The position numbers and the translations under genes were made by a program. Of a stretch of DNA of 64,000 nt, positions 9,611 through 18,538 are shown piece after piece. Under the pieces are notes generated by a model that was given only the letters and a program-made list of their open reading frames with translations, searched no databases and was not told the origin of the DNA. Source of the DNA: CAZGEA01 sp964524515 (lineage in GTDB: Bacteria > Patescibacteriota > Microgenomatia > UBA8517); NCBI GenBank assembly GCA_964524515.1, contig CAZGEA010000004.1:62001-126000 (forward strand), written 5' to 3'. Positions within the stretch are counted from its first letter, which is position 1, and the number at the start of each line of letters is the position of its first letter.

Positions 9611-10345
9611 CTATTTGGTTGCTTCGATTGTGTAGTTGACTGGAAATTCAGATTTGGGTTTTTGATTTATTTTTTCGTATAAATAGACAGCGATGTTTAT
9701 TAGAACACATAGAATTATTACTAAAGGCAAAAATGAGACTCCAAATATTTTATGCACATGATGTCTTGCAATTAATTGATAGATTAATCTAATCATATAA
9801 ATGTTAATTGATAGACCTAGAAACGCAATAAAGGAATTATTGCTTACAATCTTTATGTTTCTAAAACCTGATTCTTTGAAGAGTACTATTAAATTTTCTT
9901 TCGTATGGCGAATTCTATCGTGCGGTTTATCATGAATTGGATACATAAATGGTGAAGTTGCAATTACCCTACCACCTTTTTTAAGGATTCTGTAAATTTC
10001 TTTGAAAGTTTTTTTGGGATCTGCAATGTATTGTAAGACCTGAAACAAAGTCACAGTGTCGGCAAAACTATTTTTTAGAGGAATCTTTTTGGAGATATCT
10101 GCAACAATATGATCGGAGACATCTTTGTTTATGGGTTTTTTTAAATCAACTGGTATGTATTTATTGTTGTTTTCTTCAATTTTGTTTTTGTACCTTTGGT
10201 CACCAGCGCCCAAATCAACCACCACTGTTGACCTTTTTGATGCGGCGATTTTGATAGCATTATTGATATCTTTGAGAATTAGGAATTGAGGATGCAAAAT
10301 TGTGTGACCGATTTTATTGGTATATAGATCCCAAAATTTTTTCAT
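9611..10345 (-). CDS. SAM-dependent methyltransferase, type 11 fold, with membrane-associated C-terminus
   Basis: A 244-residue protein. The SAM-binding motif I is VVVDLGAGDQRYKN (about residues 38-51), followed by a VDL acidic loop, FADTVTLFQVLQYIADP (motif IV region) and LKKGGRVIATSPF. The His-rich stretch IHDKPHDRIRHTKENL is typical of CPR methyltransferases acting on sugars or lipids. Hydrophobic segments at about 167-190 and 200-222 suggest membrane attachment. TACAAT lies 8 bases before the ATG. The substrate cannot be told from the sequence; a cell-envelope substrate is plausible given the context. Confidence 0.8.
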   Translation of the reverse strand: MKKFWDLYTNKIGHTILHPQFLILKDINNAIKIAASKRSTVVVDLGAGDQRYKNKIEENNNKYIPVDLKKPINKDVSDHIVADISKKIPLKNSFADTVTLFQVLQYIADPKKTFKEIYRILKKGGRVIATSPFMYPIHDKPHDRIRHTKENLIVLFKESGFRNIKIVSNNSFIAFLGLSINIYMIRLIYQLIARHHVHKIFGVSFLPLVIILCVLINIAVYLYEKINQKPKSEFPVNYTIEATK

Positions 10346-10398
10346 GAATTACCATTGTAACTTATGAAAGATAATTGGCAAGTTTGAGGATTATAAAT

Positions 10399-11385
10399 TT
10401 ATTTTCTTCTTTGATCCCAGACTTCAGTGTTTACTAAATTTTCTGGTTTTTCGCCTTTGATTACTTTTTCAATAGAACTGACTGCTAAATCACACATTTT
10501 TTCTCTTGCATCAACTGTGGCTGATGCAATATGGGGAGTTAATATTACATTTTCCATTCCAATTAATTCAGGGTTAACATTTGGTTCATTATCAAAAACA
10601 TCCAGGGCAACACCTGAGAGCTTTCCAGATCGCAGGGCTCGAACTAATGCATGTTCATCAACTATTGGACCTCTTGCAGTATTTATTAAATATGATCCTT
10701 GTTTCATTTTTTCAAAAACAGAATCTGTGATCATATGTCTTGTTTCATCATTTAGTGGAATATGAAGAGAGACTACATCACTTTGGCTTAACAATTCATC
10801 GAGAGTTGCATATTTTATTCCTAATTCCTCTTCTGCCTTTTTATCTGGTTCTCTTTTTGTATAAATTACATTTACACCAAAACCTTTTGCCATGCGAGCT
10901 GCCATTGATCCAATTCTACCCAACCCTATTATTCCAAAAGTTTTACCAAAGAGAGAATTACCTATAAAAATATCTGCTTCCCAGCCTTTGTATGCACCAC
11001 GCTTTGTTGCTTCATCAGCTTCAACGATACGTCTTACAATTGCCAAGGTCAGAGCCCAGGTGTGTTCAGCGACTGCCACATTTACTTCATCACATGGAGT
11101 ATTTGTGACTACAATCCCCCTTTGTGTTGCAGCTGCTATGTCAATATTGTCAAAACCTACTGCATAATTTGAAATTAATTTAAGTTGAGGACCTATTGCA
11201 TCCATTACTTCACCATCAATTTTGTCTGTTAAAAGTGACAACAGATAATCTGTTCCTTTTGAATAATCGATAATTTCCTGCGAGGATAATGGTCTATCAA
11301 ATTGGGATATCCACAACTCACTATTTAATTTTTCTAGATCAGATAATCTAATGCCTGGGATTTTTCTGGTTACTGTAATTTTCAT
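10399..11385 (-). CDS. D-2-hydroxyacid dehydrogenase (glyoxylate/hydroxypyruvate reductase-like)
   Basis: A 328-residue NAD(P)-dependent dehydrogenase. The Rossmann motif is GIIGLGRIGSMAARMAKGFG (about residues 149-168). The catalytic triad is visible: Arg in INTARGPIVDE, Glu in DVFDNEPNV and His in LTPHIASAT. The substrate-binding loop SNYAVGFDNID also fits the family. The gene follows the PfkB kinase by 6 bases and is probably the last gene of the aldolase-kinase-dehydrogenase operon. Exact substrate (glyoxylate, hydroxypyruvate, pyruvate) is undetermined. Confidence 0.9.
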   Translation of the reverse strand: MKITVTRKIPGIRLSDLEKLNSELWISQFDRPLSSQEIIDYSKGTDYLLSLLTDKIDGEVMDAIGPQLKLISNYAVGFDNIDIAAATQRGIVVTNTPCDEVNVAVAEHTWALTLAIVRRIVEADEATKRGAYKGWEADIFIGNSLFGKTFGIIGLGRIGSMAARMAKGFGVNVIYTKREPDKKAEEELGIKYATLDELLSQSDVVSLHIPLNDETRHMITDSVFEKMKQGSYLINTARGPIVDEHALVRALRSGKLSGVALDVFDNEPNVNPELIGMENVILTPHIASATVDAREKMCDLAVSSIEKVIKGEKPENLVNTEVWDQRRK

Positions 11386-11391
11386 ATTAGT

Positions 11392-12384
11392 TTAGAATTC
11401 AACTGGAATGACATTTGCATTTTTACACCTTTGTACCCATTCTCCTAAATTTTTCTCATCTAGTAAACCTTTTTGTGGACCAACATAACCTATTACTGAT
11501 GAAGAATTGACTGTTCCCCAAATCATTGCTTCTTCAATTGACAGACCTTTGATAATGGCCGACAGGAAGCCACTTCCAAAGGCATCACCTGCACCAGTTC
11601 GCTCATATGCATCAATTGGCATTGAGCTTATTTTTAAATATTTATTTTGACCATCAAATAAAAATGCACCTTTTGTGCCATCAGTAATTACTGGCATTTG
11701 AACTCCTCTTTCATGGAGAGCCATTAAAAGTTGTTTGTCATCGTAGTTTCCTTTTACTAAACTTGTAATTTTTTCTGCCTCTTCACGATTTACAAATAAC
11801 AGGCTGGTTCGCTTTAAAATTGATTCAGTTTCTATTCCCCATTTTTTAAATTGCCAAGAACCAGGATTATAGGCGATTTTAATATTTGGATTTGATTCAA
11901 GCCATTTGGCAACAGTTACATAAAATGGAGCAAATGTTTCTCCCATTGATGTAACATAAACCCAATTAGGAGTGGGTGGATTACTTGGGAAAATATAATC
12001 TCGCTGTCCATGATAAACAAAGATTGTTCGCTCTCCCTGGTAATTAATTACTGTTGAATAATTGGTCACACCACCATCGACTGTTACCCATTTTGTATTA
12101 ACCCGCTCCTTTTCTAATTCTTTTTGAATTTGTGGAGCTCTATCGTCATGGCCTAAAGTTAATAGAATTGCGGAATTTAACCCTAGTCGTTTTGTGCCAA
12201 TTGCATTATTTGCTGCATTGCCACCAATTGTAATTTCTAAATCTGAAACAGGAATCTTATCTCCATATCCAAAACAAATAAGGCATTCTTGAGTATCAAT
12301 TTTACAGACTGTTTCAGTGTCTGTAGGATGCAAAAAAACATCAATTGATGCATCTCCAATTGAGAGGATGTCTACATTTTCCAT
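11392..12384 (-). CDS. PfkB/ribokinase-family carbohydrate kinase
   Basis: 330 residues from ATG 12384. A longer open frame upstream would overlap the aldolase gene by about 80 bases, whereas ATG 12384 begins one base after the aldolase stop and gives the typical beta-strand start MENVDILSIGDASIDVF. Signatures are GGNAANNAIGTKRLG (PfkB signature 1, substrate side) and AGAGDAFGSGFLSAI (signature 2, anion hole and catalytic Asp). A Cys pair (CKIDTQECLICFG) inserted at about residues 30-42 is unusual. It probably phosphorylates a sugar or nucleoside; 6-phosphofructokinase activity is possible beside a class I aldolase but is not proven. Confidence 0.88.
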   Translation of the reverse strand: MENVDILSIGDASIDVFLHPTDTETVCKIDTQECLICFGYGDKIPVSDLEITIGGNAANNAIGTKRLGLNSAILLTLGHDDRAPQIQKELEKERVNTKWVTVDGGVTNYSTVINYQGERTIFVYHGQRDYIFPSNPPTPNWVYVTSMGETFAPFYVTVAKWLESNPNIKIAYNPGSWQFKKWGIETESILKRTSLLFVNREEAEKITSLVKGNYDDKQLLMALHERGVQMPVITDGTKGAFLFDGQNKYLKISSMPIDAYERTGAGDAFGSGFLSAIIKGLSIEEAMIWGTVNSSSVIGYVGPQKGLLDEKNLGEWVQRCKNANVIPVEF

Positions 12385-12385
12385 T

Positions 12386-13144
12386 TTATTTATATATTGC
12401 CTGTGCGAGCTGATTTGCTGAATCAATTGGGTCTTTGGATTGCCAAATGTTTCTTCCAATTGCAAAGCCTACTGCTCCAGCTTCTAAAATTTCTTTGGCT
12501 GAATCAATTAATTGAAGTGGCATGTCAGTGCGTGGGCCACCCACTACAAAAATTTTTAATTTTCCAGCGGATTTAACTACCCATTTGAATGAAGCGACAT
12601 CACCTGTGTATTTAATCTTTACCGCATCGGCATTTAATTCGAGTGCAAGACGGGCAGAGTATGCCAAAATATCACGATCTGTATCTTCTGTTACATGTTT
12701 ACCACGAGGGTACATCCAGCCTATTACAAATAAACCTTTTTGGTGAGCTTCTCTTTCTATTTTTGAGAATTCTTTTATCATTTGTTGTTCGTTCTCGCTT
12801 CCCACATAAATTGTATAGCCTACTCCCACAGCACCTAATTCAATTGCTTCGTCGATATCACAATTTTGGAGAGACAATGGTTCTTCTTCTTTATGGAATG
12901 ATGTTTTACCATTTAACTTCACAACCAGTGGCACTTTGTGAACATTTTTATCATAATAGTGAGCTGCAATTCCTTTCTGGCAAACTACTCCTGTGAAGTG
13001 GCCTGAGTTTGCAATCTCCATAATCCATGCTGGGTCAATTGATCTTTCGTCAAAATCTGAAGGTCCATGTTCGAAACCATGATCGTAAGCTAGCAAAATC
13101 CCTCTATCGTTTCTTAAAATTTTATTTAATGCTGATCTGTCCAT
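12386..13144 (-). CDS. Class I fructose-bisphosphate aldolase, DhnA/archaeal type
   Basis: A 252-residue TIM-barrel aldolase that cleaves or makes fructose 1,6-bisphosphate via a Schiff base. Family features are LAYDHGFEHGPSDF near the N-terminus, the Schiff-base Lys in ADAVKIKYTGD (about residue 166) and the phosphate-binding segments VVGGPRT and AGAVGFAIGRNIWQ. This metal-independent type is common in archaea and CPR rather than the FbaA class of most bacteria. It leads the leftward aldolase-PfkB-dehydrogenase operon. A -35-like TTGATT and -10-like TAGAGT (18-base spacer) end 9 bases before the ATG. Confidence 0.92.
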   Translation of the reverse strand: MDRSALNKILRNDRGILLAYDHGFEHGPSDFDERSIDPAWIMEIANSGHFTGVVCQKGIAAHYYDKNVHKVPLVVKLNGKTSFHKEEEPLSLQNCDIDEAIELGAVGVGYTIYVGSENEQQMIKEFSKIEREAHQKGLFVIGWMYPRGKHVTEDTDRDILAYSARLALELNADAVKIKYTGDVASFKWVVKSAGKLKIFVVGGPRTDMPLQLIDSAKEILEAGAVGFAIGRNIWQSKDPIDSANQLAQAIYK

Positions 13145-13188
13145 TTCTAGATCACTCTAGCACGAGTCTGGTTGCCTAATCAATATAC

Positions 13189-13196
13189 TGTATAAT
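13189..13196 (+). promoter_or_regulatory. TGTATAAT -10 element, leaderless start at 13203
   Basis: TGTATAAT ends 6 bases before ATG 13203. The 58-base gap between the divergent aldolase and this gene therefore holds two outward promoters with practically no 5' leaders. Confidence 0.65.
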
Positions 13197-13202
13197 TTAA
13201 AT

Positions 13203-13394
13203 ATGTATCCACAAGACCATCCGCCCGCTCCCCAATCGAGAGTTGATTTAACACAAAATGTTGATGGGACAACAAACAATGGGGAGGTTAAAAAACCAAA
13301 AAGCAGCCACACCATTGCAGTCTTGTTTATTTTTTCTTTAATTATATTTATACTTTTAATTGGAGTGTTTTTGTATGTTAGTTATTTGAAATGA
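13203..13394 (+). CDS. Small single-pass membrane protein
   Basis: A 63-residue protein: a polar Pro/Asn-rich N-terminus of about 38 residues, then one hydrophobic helix (about 39-61) and a lone Lys at the end. No domain is recognised. The stop codon overlaps the next start (ATGA, 13391-13394), so it is translationally coupled to the following secreted protein. A tail-anchored topology is likely. Confidence 0.7.
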   Translation: MYPQDHPPAPQSRVDLTQNVDGTTNNGEVKKPKSSHTIAVLFIFSLIIFILLIGVFLYVSYLK

Positions 13395-14368
13395 AGAAAA
13401 ATAAATCTGGATTTATATTATTACCTTTAGTCTTTATTGTTTTGATAATTAGTGTTGTTGGGTATTTTCTAATTAATAAAAAATCAACAATCAATGGAAT
13501 TGGCCAGACTTTAGCGACACCTACATCTATTGCAAATTCTGAAAATATTGATGGTTGGAAAAGTTATACGAATTCCGCTTATAATTATTCAATCCAACAT
13601 CCTTCGGATTGGAAAATAGAAATAAATTGTTTTGGAGGCTCTGCTGAAAGCAAAATTGTTTGTTTGGAATCACCCAATCTTGAAGCAGATGCATTTCCTA
13701 AAGTAGTTAAAGGTGGCGTAATACAAATATTTGGAAAGAGCGATGGAGATGGAAGTGTTGGTTTAGGATATAGCTTAGACCAGTTCTGTAATTCCCAGGG
13801 TGGAACTGATGAAAAACCAAGCTATTGCAATGAGACTAATATTAATGGCAATCCTGTAGTCGAGAGGGGTTTTGTTAATCTTCCTTTTATTGATATTGGG
13901 TTTCTAGATAAGAATAAAAAAATATTTTTATCTATAAGGATGGAAGCTAAAAATGACACTAAAGATGTTGCATATCAAATCGTGAAGAGTTTTAAGTTTA
14001 CAAATGATGTTCAAACCGATAATTGGAAAAGTTATACAAATACTACTTATGGTTATTCAATAAAATTTCCTCAGGAATTTAAGAGCCAAGATATTGCAGC
14101 AGGGGTAGGAAACATAGAGGCCTCTCCCAATGCAACTAATATATATATCTACAATTCATCTGATGCTGAACAGTATTTAAATAGATATATTAGTATTGAG
14201 TTTTTACAACTAGAACCCGGTAATAATATTAATGATAATTTTAATGTATATAAATTTAGAACAAAAAAAGGATTTATCGAAATTATGGTAACTAAAGATA
14301 AATCAAAGAGTGAATTGGCAAACAAGATTTACGCTACTTTTAAATCTTCTGAGGATAATTCACAATAG
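13391..14368 (+). CDS. Membrane-anchored protein with two PsbP-like repeats
   Basis: A 325-residue protein with an N-terminal signal anchor (about residues 8-28). Two homologous domains begin WKSYTNSAYNYSIQHPSDWK (about residue 56) and WKSYTNTTYGYSIKFPQEFK (about residue 214). This Y-x-x-x-x-Y-x-Y-S-I-x-x-P-x-x-W pattern is the PsbP/MOG1-like start widespread in CPR surface proteins. The second copy lacks the Trp. It is coupled to the small membrane protein upstream and ends 15 bases from the convergent transketolase. Function unknown; probably exposed on the cell surface. Confidence 0.7.
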   Translation: MKKNKSGFILLPLVFIVLIISVVGYFLINKKSTINGIGQTLATPTSIANSENIDGWKSYTNSAYNYSIQHPSDWKIEINCFGGSAESKIVCLESPNLEADAFPKVVKGGVIQIFGKSDGDGSVGLGYSLDQFCNSQGGTDEKPSYCNETNINGNPVVERGFVNLPFIDIGFLDKNKKIFLSIRMEAKNDTKDVAYQIVKSFKFTNDVQTDNWKSYTNTTYGYSIKFPQEFKSQDIAAGVGNIEASPNATNIYIYNSSDAEQYLNRYISIEFLQLEPGNNINDNFNVYKFRTKKGFIEIMVTKDKSKSELANKIYATFKSSEDNSQ

Positions 14369-14382
14369 AAAAATTTTGTTGT

Positions 14383-15378
14383 TTAGCTATTTTTCCTGGC
14401 AATTGCCCTTTTCGCGGCTTCGACTATATCTTTTGATTTCATATGATAAAACTCTAGTAATTCATCTGGATCACCTGATTGACCAAACGTATTTTGCATT
14501 CCAATAAATTCCATTGGGACTGGGAAATTCCTGGCTAAAGTTTCTGCAACAGCACCACCCAAACCACCTATTGTTTGGTGTTCTTCAACTGTCACCACAC
14601 AACCTGCTGACTTTGCAGCTCTTATTATTGTTTGTTCATCAAGAGGTTTAATTGTGTGGGAGTTAATTACAACACATTCAATTTTACTTTTAGATAATTC
14701 TTTTGCTGCCAACAATGCCTCATAAACTAATGGGCCACATCCAATTAGTGCCACTTGAGGATCTTTTGATTCCCATAGAACTTGAGCTTTTCCTATTTCA
14801 AACGGAGTATTGTTTGTTGTAAACACTGGAGTTTTTTCGCGAGCTAAGCGCAGATATGATGGCTTAGCGTTTTTGGCAATTTCAATCGTTGCCTTTTTGG
14901 TTTGTTCATAATCACCTGGCACTACCACAATCATATTTGGCATTACACGCATGAGGGCAATATCCTCGCACATTTGGTGAGTTGCACCATCGGGGCCAAC
15001 TGATACTCCGGCATGGGCACCTATTACTTTGACTGGAAGATCGTTTATTGCAGCGGTTGTTGCAATTTGTTCCCAATTGCGACCTGGAGAGAACGCAGCA
15101 TATGAAGAAATAAATGGAATTTTACCACCTAAAGCTAAACCTGCCCCGATTGTGGCTAAGGCTTGCTCTGCAACTCCAATTTCAATAAATCTTTCTGGGA
15201 ATTTTTCTTTGAATAAAATAGATCTTGTTGAATCTGTTAAATCAGCACATAAAACTACGATATTGGGATTTTTTTCTCCAGCTTCCACCACTCCCTCACC
15301 ATACCCATTTCTAGTTGGGACTTGGTCAATTTTTTTATCAAATATTTTTTCTGATAGTTTTAATTTTTGGTTTAACAT
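14383..15378 (-). CDS. Transketolase, C-terminal subunit
   Basis: A 331-residue protein covering the pyrimidine-binding and C-terminal domains of transketolase. Motifs: VVLCADLTDSTRS, ERFIEIGVAEQALATIGAGLALGG (conserved Glu that activates TPP), AHAGVSVGPDGATHQ and VVTVEEHQTIGGLGGAVAE. It abuts the N-terminal subunit gene directly (stop 15379, start 15378). Together the two form a split transketolase that transfers two-carbon units in the non-oxidative pentose phosphate pathway. Split transketolases are known in archaea and many CPR. Confidence 0.93.
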   Translation of the reverse strand: MLNQKLKLSEKIFDKKIDQVPTRNGYGEGVVEAGEKNPNIVVLCADLTDSTRSILFKEKFPERFIEIGVAEQALATIGAGLALGGKIPFISSYAAFSPGRNWEQIATTAAINDLPVKVIGAHAGVSVGPDGATHQMCEDIALMRVMPNMIVVVPGDYEQTKKATIEIAKNAKPSYLRLAREKTPVFTTNNTPFEIGKAQVLWESKDPQVALIGCGPLVYEALLAAKELSKSKIECVVINSHTIKPLDEQTIIRAAKSAGCVVTVEEHQTIGGLGGAVAETLARNFPVPMEFIGMQNTFGQSGDPDELLEFYHMKSKDIVEAAKRAIARKNS

Positions 15379-16197
15379 TTATTTATTTTTATTTAATTCT
15401 TTAAGTGCTAGTGCTGCCTCATCTTTATTGGGAGTTTTACCATGCCATTCATATTTTCCTTCCATGAAACTTACTCCCTTGCCTGGAATAGTGTGGGCTA
15501 AAATCACTGTTGGTTTTTCATAAACTGCTCTCGCGTGTGCGACACTATCGATTATTTCTTGAATGTTATGACCATCAATATGCAAAACATGCCAATTAAA
15601 AGCTTTGTATTTATCAGAGAGTGGCTCCAATGGCATTATGTTTTCTGTGAAGCCATCAATTTGAATGTTATTGCGATCAACAAAAACCGTGAGGTTTGAT
15701 AATTTATTTTTACCTGCAAACATTACGGCCTCCCAATGATTTCCTTCTTGATGTTCGCCATCAGAGCAAATACAAAATACTCTAAACCTTTTTTGATCCA
15801 TGCGTGCGGCATACGCAAGACCTGAAGCTTGAGCCAAACCGGAGCCCAAAGGACCTGAGGTGGTCTCTACTCCTGGTAATTTAGTTCGTTCGGGGTGGCC
15901 TTGAAGGCGACTACCAAATTTTCTAAGTGTTTTTAATTCATTGACTGGAAAATAGCCGCTTTCTGCCATTGCGGCATATCTGACTGGTGCAATGTGGCCA
16001 TTTGAAAGAATTAAGCGATCGCGTTCAGCCCAATCAGGATTGTCAGGGTCGTGATTTAAAACATGAAAATATAAACTTGCAAAAATATCAGACATTCCCA
16101 GAGGACCTGCTGAGTGACCAGATCCTGCTTCTAAGAGCATTTTAATAATATCTTTTCTTATTGTATTTGCCTTTTGGGCAATTTCCTCAACTGTCAT
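15379..16197 (-). CDS. Transketolase, N-terminal (TPP-binding) subunit
   Basis: A 272-residue TPP pyrophosphate-binding half. Visible motifs: GSGHSAGPLGMSDIFASLYF, LSNGHIAPVRYAAMAESGYF, GSLGSGLAQASGLAYAARM-type segment, and CSDGEHQEGNHWEAVMFAG followed by FVDRNNIQIDG (the GDG...N magnesium-TPP motif with Ser-Asp-Gly). Its start overlaps the LOG-family gene by 4 bases, and its stop abuts the C-terminal subunit. AAGGAAA about 9 bases upstream is one of the few SD-like sequences in this operon. Confidence 0.93.
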   Translation of the reverse strand: MTVEEIAQKANTIRKDIIKMLLEAGSGHSAGPLGMSDIFASLYFHVLNHDPDNPDWAERDRLILSNGHIAPVRYAAMAESGYFPVNELKTLRKFGSRLQGHPERTKLPGVETTSGPLGSGLAQASGLAYAARMDQKRFRVFCICSDGEHQEGNHWEAVMFAGKNKLSNLTVFVDRNNIQIDGFTENIMPLEPLSDKYKAFNWHVLHIDGHNIQEIIDSVAHARAVYEKPTVILAHTIPGKGVSFMEGKYEWHGKTPNKDEAALALKELNKNK

Positions 16198-16814
16198 TTT
16201 TTAATTTCCTTGGCCAATAGATCTTTTAGTCTTTTGTCAAAGCGTTCAATTGTTGGCAAGATATCTTCTTTTTTTGTAACAATTTCAAAAACTGCTAACT
16301 CTTCACGGCTTATGTTTAGATTTTTTCTGATTGCATCAATAATTTCTAACCAAAATTCACCATATAAAATAAATGGTTTGTGATGGCCGTAGTAAAGCTT
16401 TGCCAAAACCCACACAGTCCCAAATTCCGATATTGTTCCTGTTCCACCTTTGAAGATTATAAACATGTCTCCGTGCTCAATTAATTTGAACATTCTTTCT
16501 ATGTAATTTTTGGTTTTAATTTCTTTGTCAGTTAGATTTCTTAGGTATTTTCCTTCAAAACCTGTGGCTTCGTGAGGATAGAAAGTGACAGAGAGAGTTT
16601 CACCTTTGGCTTCTTCTGCACCTTGAGTTGATGCATACATGACACCTGGACCACCACCGTTTACGATTGTGTAGCCTTTTTCGGCAACTATTTTTGCAAC
16701 TTCAAAGGCGTCACGATAAACTTTGTCTGTATCTGGCAAATCAGCATCACCAAAGAAGGCGATGTTTTTTATAATTGATCTACCGATGAAAGCATCTTCT
16801 TGTGTTTTATTCAT
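16194..16814 (-). CDS. LOG-family nucleotide 5'-monophosphate phosphoribohydrolase
   Basis: A 206-residue Rossmann-like protein of the LOG (often mislabelled lysine decarboxylase) family. Motifs are NGGGPGVMYASTQGAEEAKG and KGGTGTISEF, the latter corresponding to the family PGGxGTxxE. Members release ribose 5-phosphate and a free base from nucleoside monophosphates. It lies inside the pentose phosphate/glycolysis operon, overlapping rpe and the transketolase N subunit by 4 bases each, which suggests it feeds ribose 5-phosphate into RpiB, Rpe and transketolase. That metabolic link is inferred from context. Confidence 0.85.
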   Translation of the reverse strand: MNKTQEDAFIGRSIIKNIAFFGDADLPDTDKVYRDAFEVAKIVAEKGYTIVNGGGPGVMYASTQGAEEAKGETLSVTFYPHEATGFEGKYLRNLTDKEIKTKNYIERMFKLIEHGDMFIIFKGGTGTISEFGTVWVLAKLYYGHHKPFILYGEFWLEIIDAIRKNLNISREELAVFEIVTKKEDILPTIERFDKRLKDLLAKEIKK

Positions 16815-17425
16815 ATTATTTTTTCAAACCAACTTTTGCCTTGTACCACTTCATCGACACCAAAGGACTCCAACTCTGATAGTATTTCAGTTTTGACTCC
16901 CCCGTCAATGCATATTTTAAAATTGCTTTTAAATAATCTTCTAATATCTTGGAGTTTTTCGATTTTTTGATAAACAGATTTATCAAATGATTGCCCTCCA
17001 AAGCCTGCTGGAACACTCATTAAAAGAATGACACTGCATGCTCTTATTGCTTTTGAATCTAAATCGTTTATTGGTGTTTTTAAATCAACTGCTAAACCTG
17101 CATCAATATTTCCAGTTAAAATTTCTTGAATGAATTCGTTTTGATTGTACATGAATTCTATTTGGCCAATTATTCTATCTGAATTTGCAATTTGCATTGA
17201 TTTTTTAATCCATGCCTGCGGATTTTTAACCATCAAATGAATATCAAGAGAAAGCGATAGATCTTCAAGCGACGCCAAAACTTCAGGATAAATAGTTTTA
17301 TTTTTTGCAAAAACTCCGTCAACAATATCGATTTGGACTCTTTTTATTTGGTTTGATTGAGCAATATTTATTAATTTTATTGCTTCTTCTGTATTGTTTG
17401 TTAAAACAGAGGGAATAATTTGCAT
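16811..17425 (-). CDS. rpe: Ribulose-phosphate 3-epimerase
   Basis: A 204-residue TIM-barrel epimerase converting ribulose 5-phosphate to xylulose 5-phosphate. It shows VQIDIVDGVFAKNKT (catalytic Asp), SLDIHLMVKNP (catalytic His), LLMSVPAGFGGQSFD (phosphate-binding G-x-G-G-Q-x-F) and FKICIDGGVK (second catalytic Asp). Somewhat short and divergent (family about 220), but all key residues are present. The start overlaps the stop of gap by one base. Confidence 0.88.
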   Translation of the reverse strand: MQIIPSVLTNNTEEAIKLINIAQSNQIKRVQIDIVDGVFAKNKTIYPEVLASLEDLSLSLDIHLMVKNPQAWIKKSMQIANSDRIIGQIEFMYNQNEFIQEILTGNIDAGLAVDLKTPINDLDSKAIRACSVILLMSVPAGFGGQSFDKSVYQKIEKLQDIRRLFKSNFKICIDGGVKTEILSELESFGVDEVVQGKSWFEKII

Positions 17426-18531
17426 TATTTTGCTGGGCTAAATGTGAGCGTTAACGGATCAGTTGGTGATTCTGGAGTTCCTAGTGTACGAGCCACTCGG
17501 ATTACTTGTTCAACAAGTCGATTAGCATAACCCCATTCGTTATCATACCAGGCAAATACTTTTACCAAATTTCCTGCCACAACTTGTGTCAATTCAAGGT
17601 CAACAATCGCTGATTCGCTTCGACCAATAATGTCAGATGAAACCAAACCGCTTTGTGATACTGCTAAAATTCCTTTATATAGTGGGTTTGTTGATGCTCT
17701 AACAAATGCATCATTAACATCTGAGACTGTGACATCTTTTTTAAGAAGCATAGTGAAGTCTGTTATGGAACCGGTTGCAGTGGGTACCCGCAGTGAGGCA
17801 CCATCAAATAAACCTTTCAATTCTGGAATTGTTTCAGTTACAGCAATTGCTGCTCCGGTTGAAGTTGGGATAATGTTTTCAGCTGCTGCCCTGGCGCGGC
17901 GCAAGTCACGATGTGAATTATCTTGTAAGTTTTGGTCATCTGTGTAGCTATGGATTGTTGTCATCATGGCTTTTTCAATACCAAACGTTGCGTGCAAAAC
18001 GGCCGCCACTGGAGCGACACAATTTGTTGTACATGATGCATTAGAAATGACTACTCCCTGCCCATCGTAGTCGTTTACACCCAACACATATGTGCCTACA
18101 TTTCCACCTTTTGAAGGAGCTGAGATTATTACTCTTTTTGCTCCACCTGCTGCGTGTTTTTTGGCGTCTTCATCTGTTACAAATTTACCTGTTGCCTCAA
18201 TTACTACATCTACTCCATATTTTCCCCATGGAATTTTAGAAGGTTCCCTTTGTGCTGAAATAATTGATTCTCTTCCATCACAAATTATTTTTCCGATAAC
18301 TGGATCTTCGTCTGTGGCTTCAGCTGCTTTTTTTGTTATTTCAGGATGAACATCGAGTGCGAATTTTCTATACATTGTGTCGTAGTTGACCAGATGTGCC
18401 CAACCATCAACTTCCATTGAGCCTGATGTATTAATTAATGCAATTTCCAATTCATCTTTGTGTTTGAGGTTTGCAATTCTATATGCAATTCTTCCAATTC
18501 GACCAAATCCATTTATTCCTATTTTTACCAT
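17425..18531 (-). CDS. gap: Glyceraldehyde-3-phosphate dehydrogenase, type I
   Basis: A 368-residue NAD(P)-dependent enzyme oxidising glyceraldehyde 3-phosphate to 1,3-bisphosphoglycerate. The Rossmann start is MVKIGINGFGRIGR, and the catalytic Cys is in SNASCTTNCVAP (about residue 166). Further motifs are TTIHSYTDDQNLQD, RRARAAAENIIPTSTGAA and WYDNEWGYANRLVE. It is slightly longer than usual (about 335), with a Pro/Thr-rich C-terminal tail of about 20 residues. Lies between pgk and rpe in the operon. No SD. Confidence 0.96.
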   Translation of the reverse strand: MVKIGINGFGRIGRIAYRIANLKHKDELEIALINTSGSMEVDGWAHLVNYDTMYRKFALDVHPEITKKAAEATDEDPVIGKIICDGRESIISAQREPSKIPWGKYGVDVVIEATGKFVTDEDAKKHAAGGAKRVIISAPSKGGNVGTYVLGVNDYDGQGVVISNASCTTNCVAPVAAVLHATFGIEKAMMTTIHSYTDDQNLQDNSHRDLRRARAAAENIIPTSTGAAIAVTETIPELKGLFDGASLRVPTATGSITDFTMLLKKDVTVSDVNDAFVRASTNPLYKGILAVSQSGLVSSDIIGRSESAIVDLELTQVVAGNLVKVFAWYDNEWGYANRLVEQVIRVARTLGTPESPTDPLTLTFSPAK

Positions 18532-18538
18532 TTCAATT

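Noticed and set aside
13203..14368. Type IV pilin pair
   Set aside because: No GFTLxE prepilin cleavage motif is present at either N-terminus.
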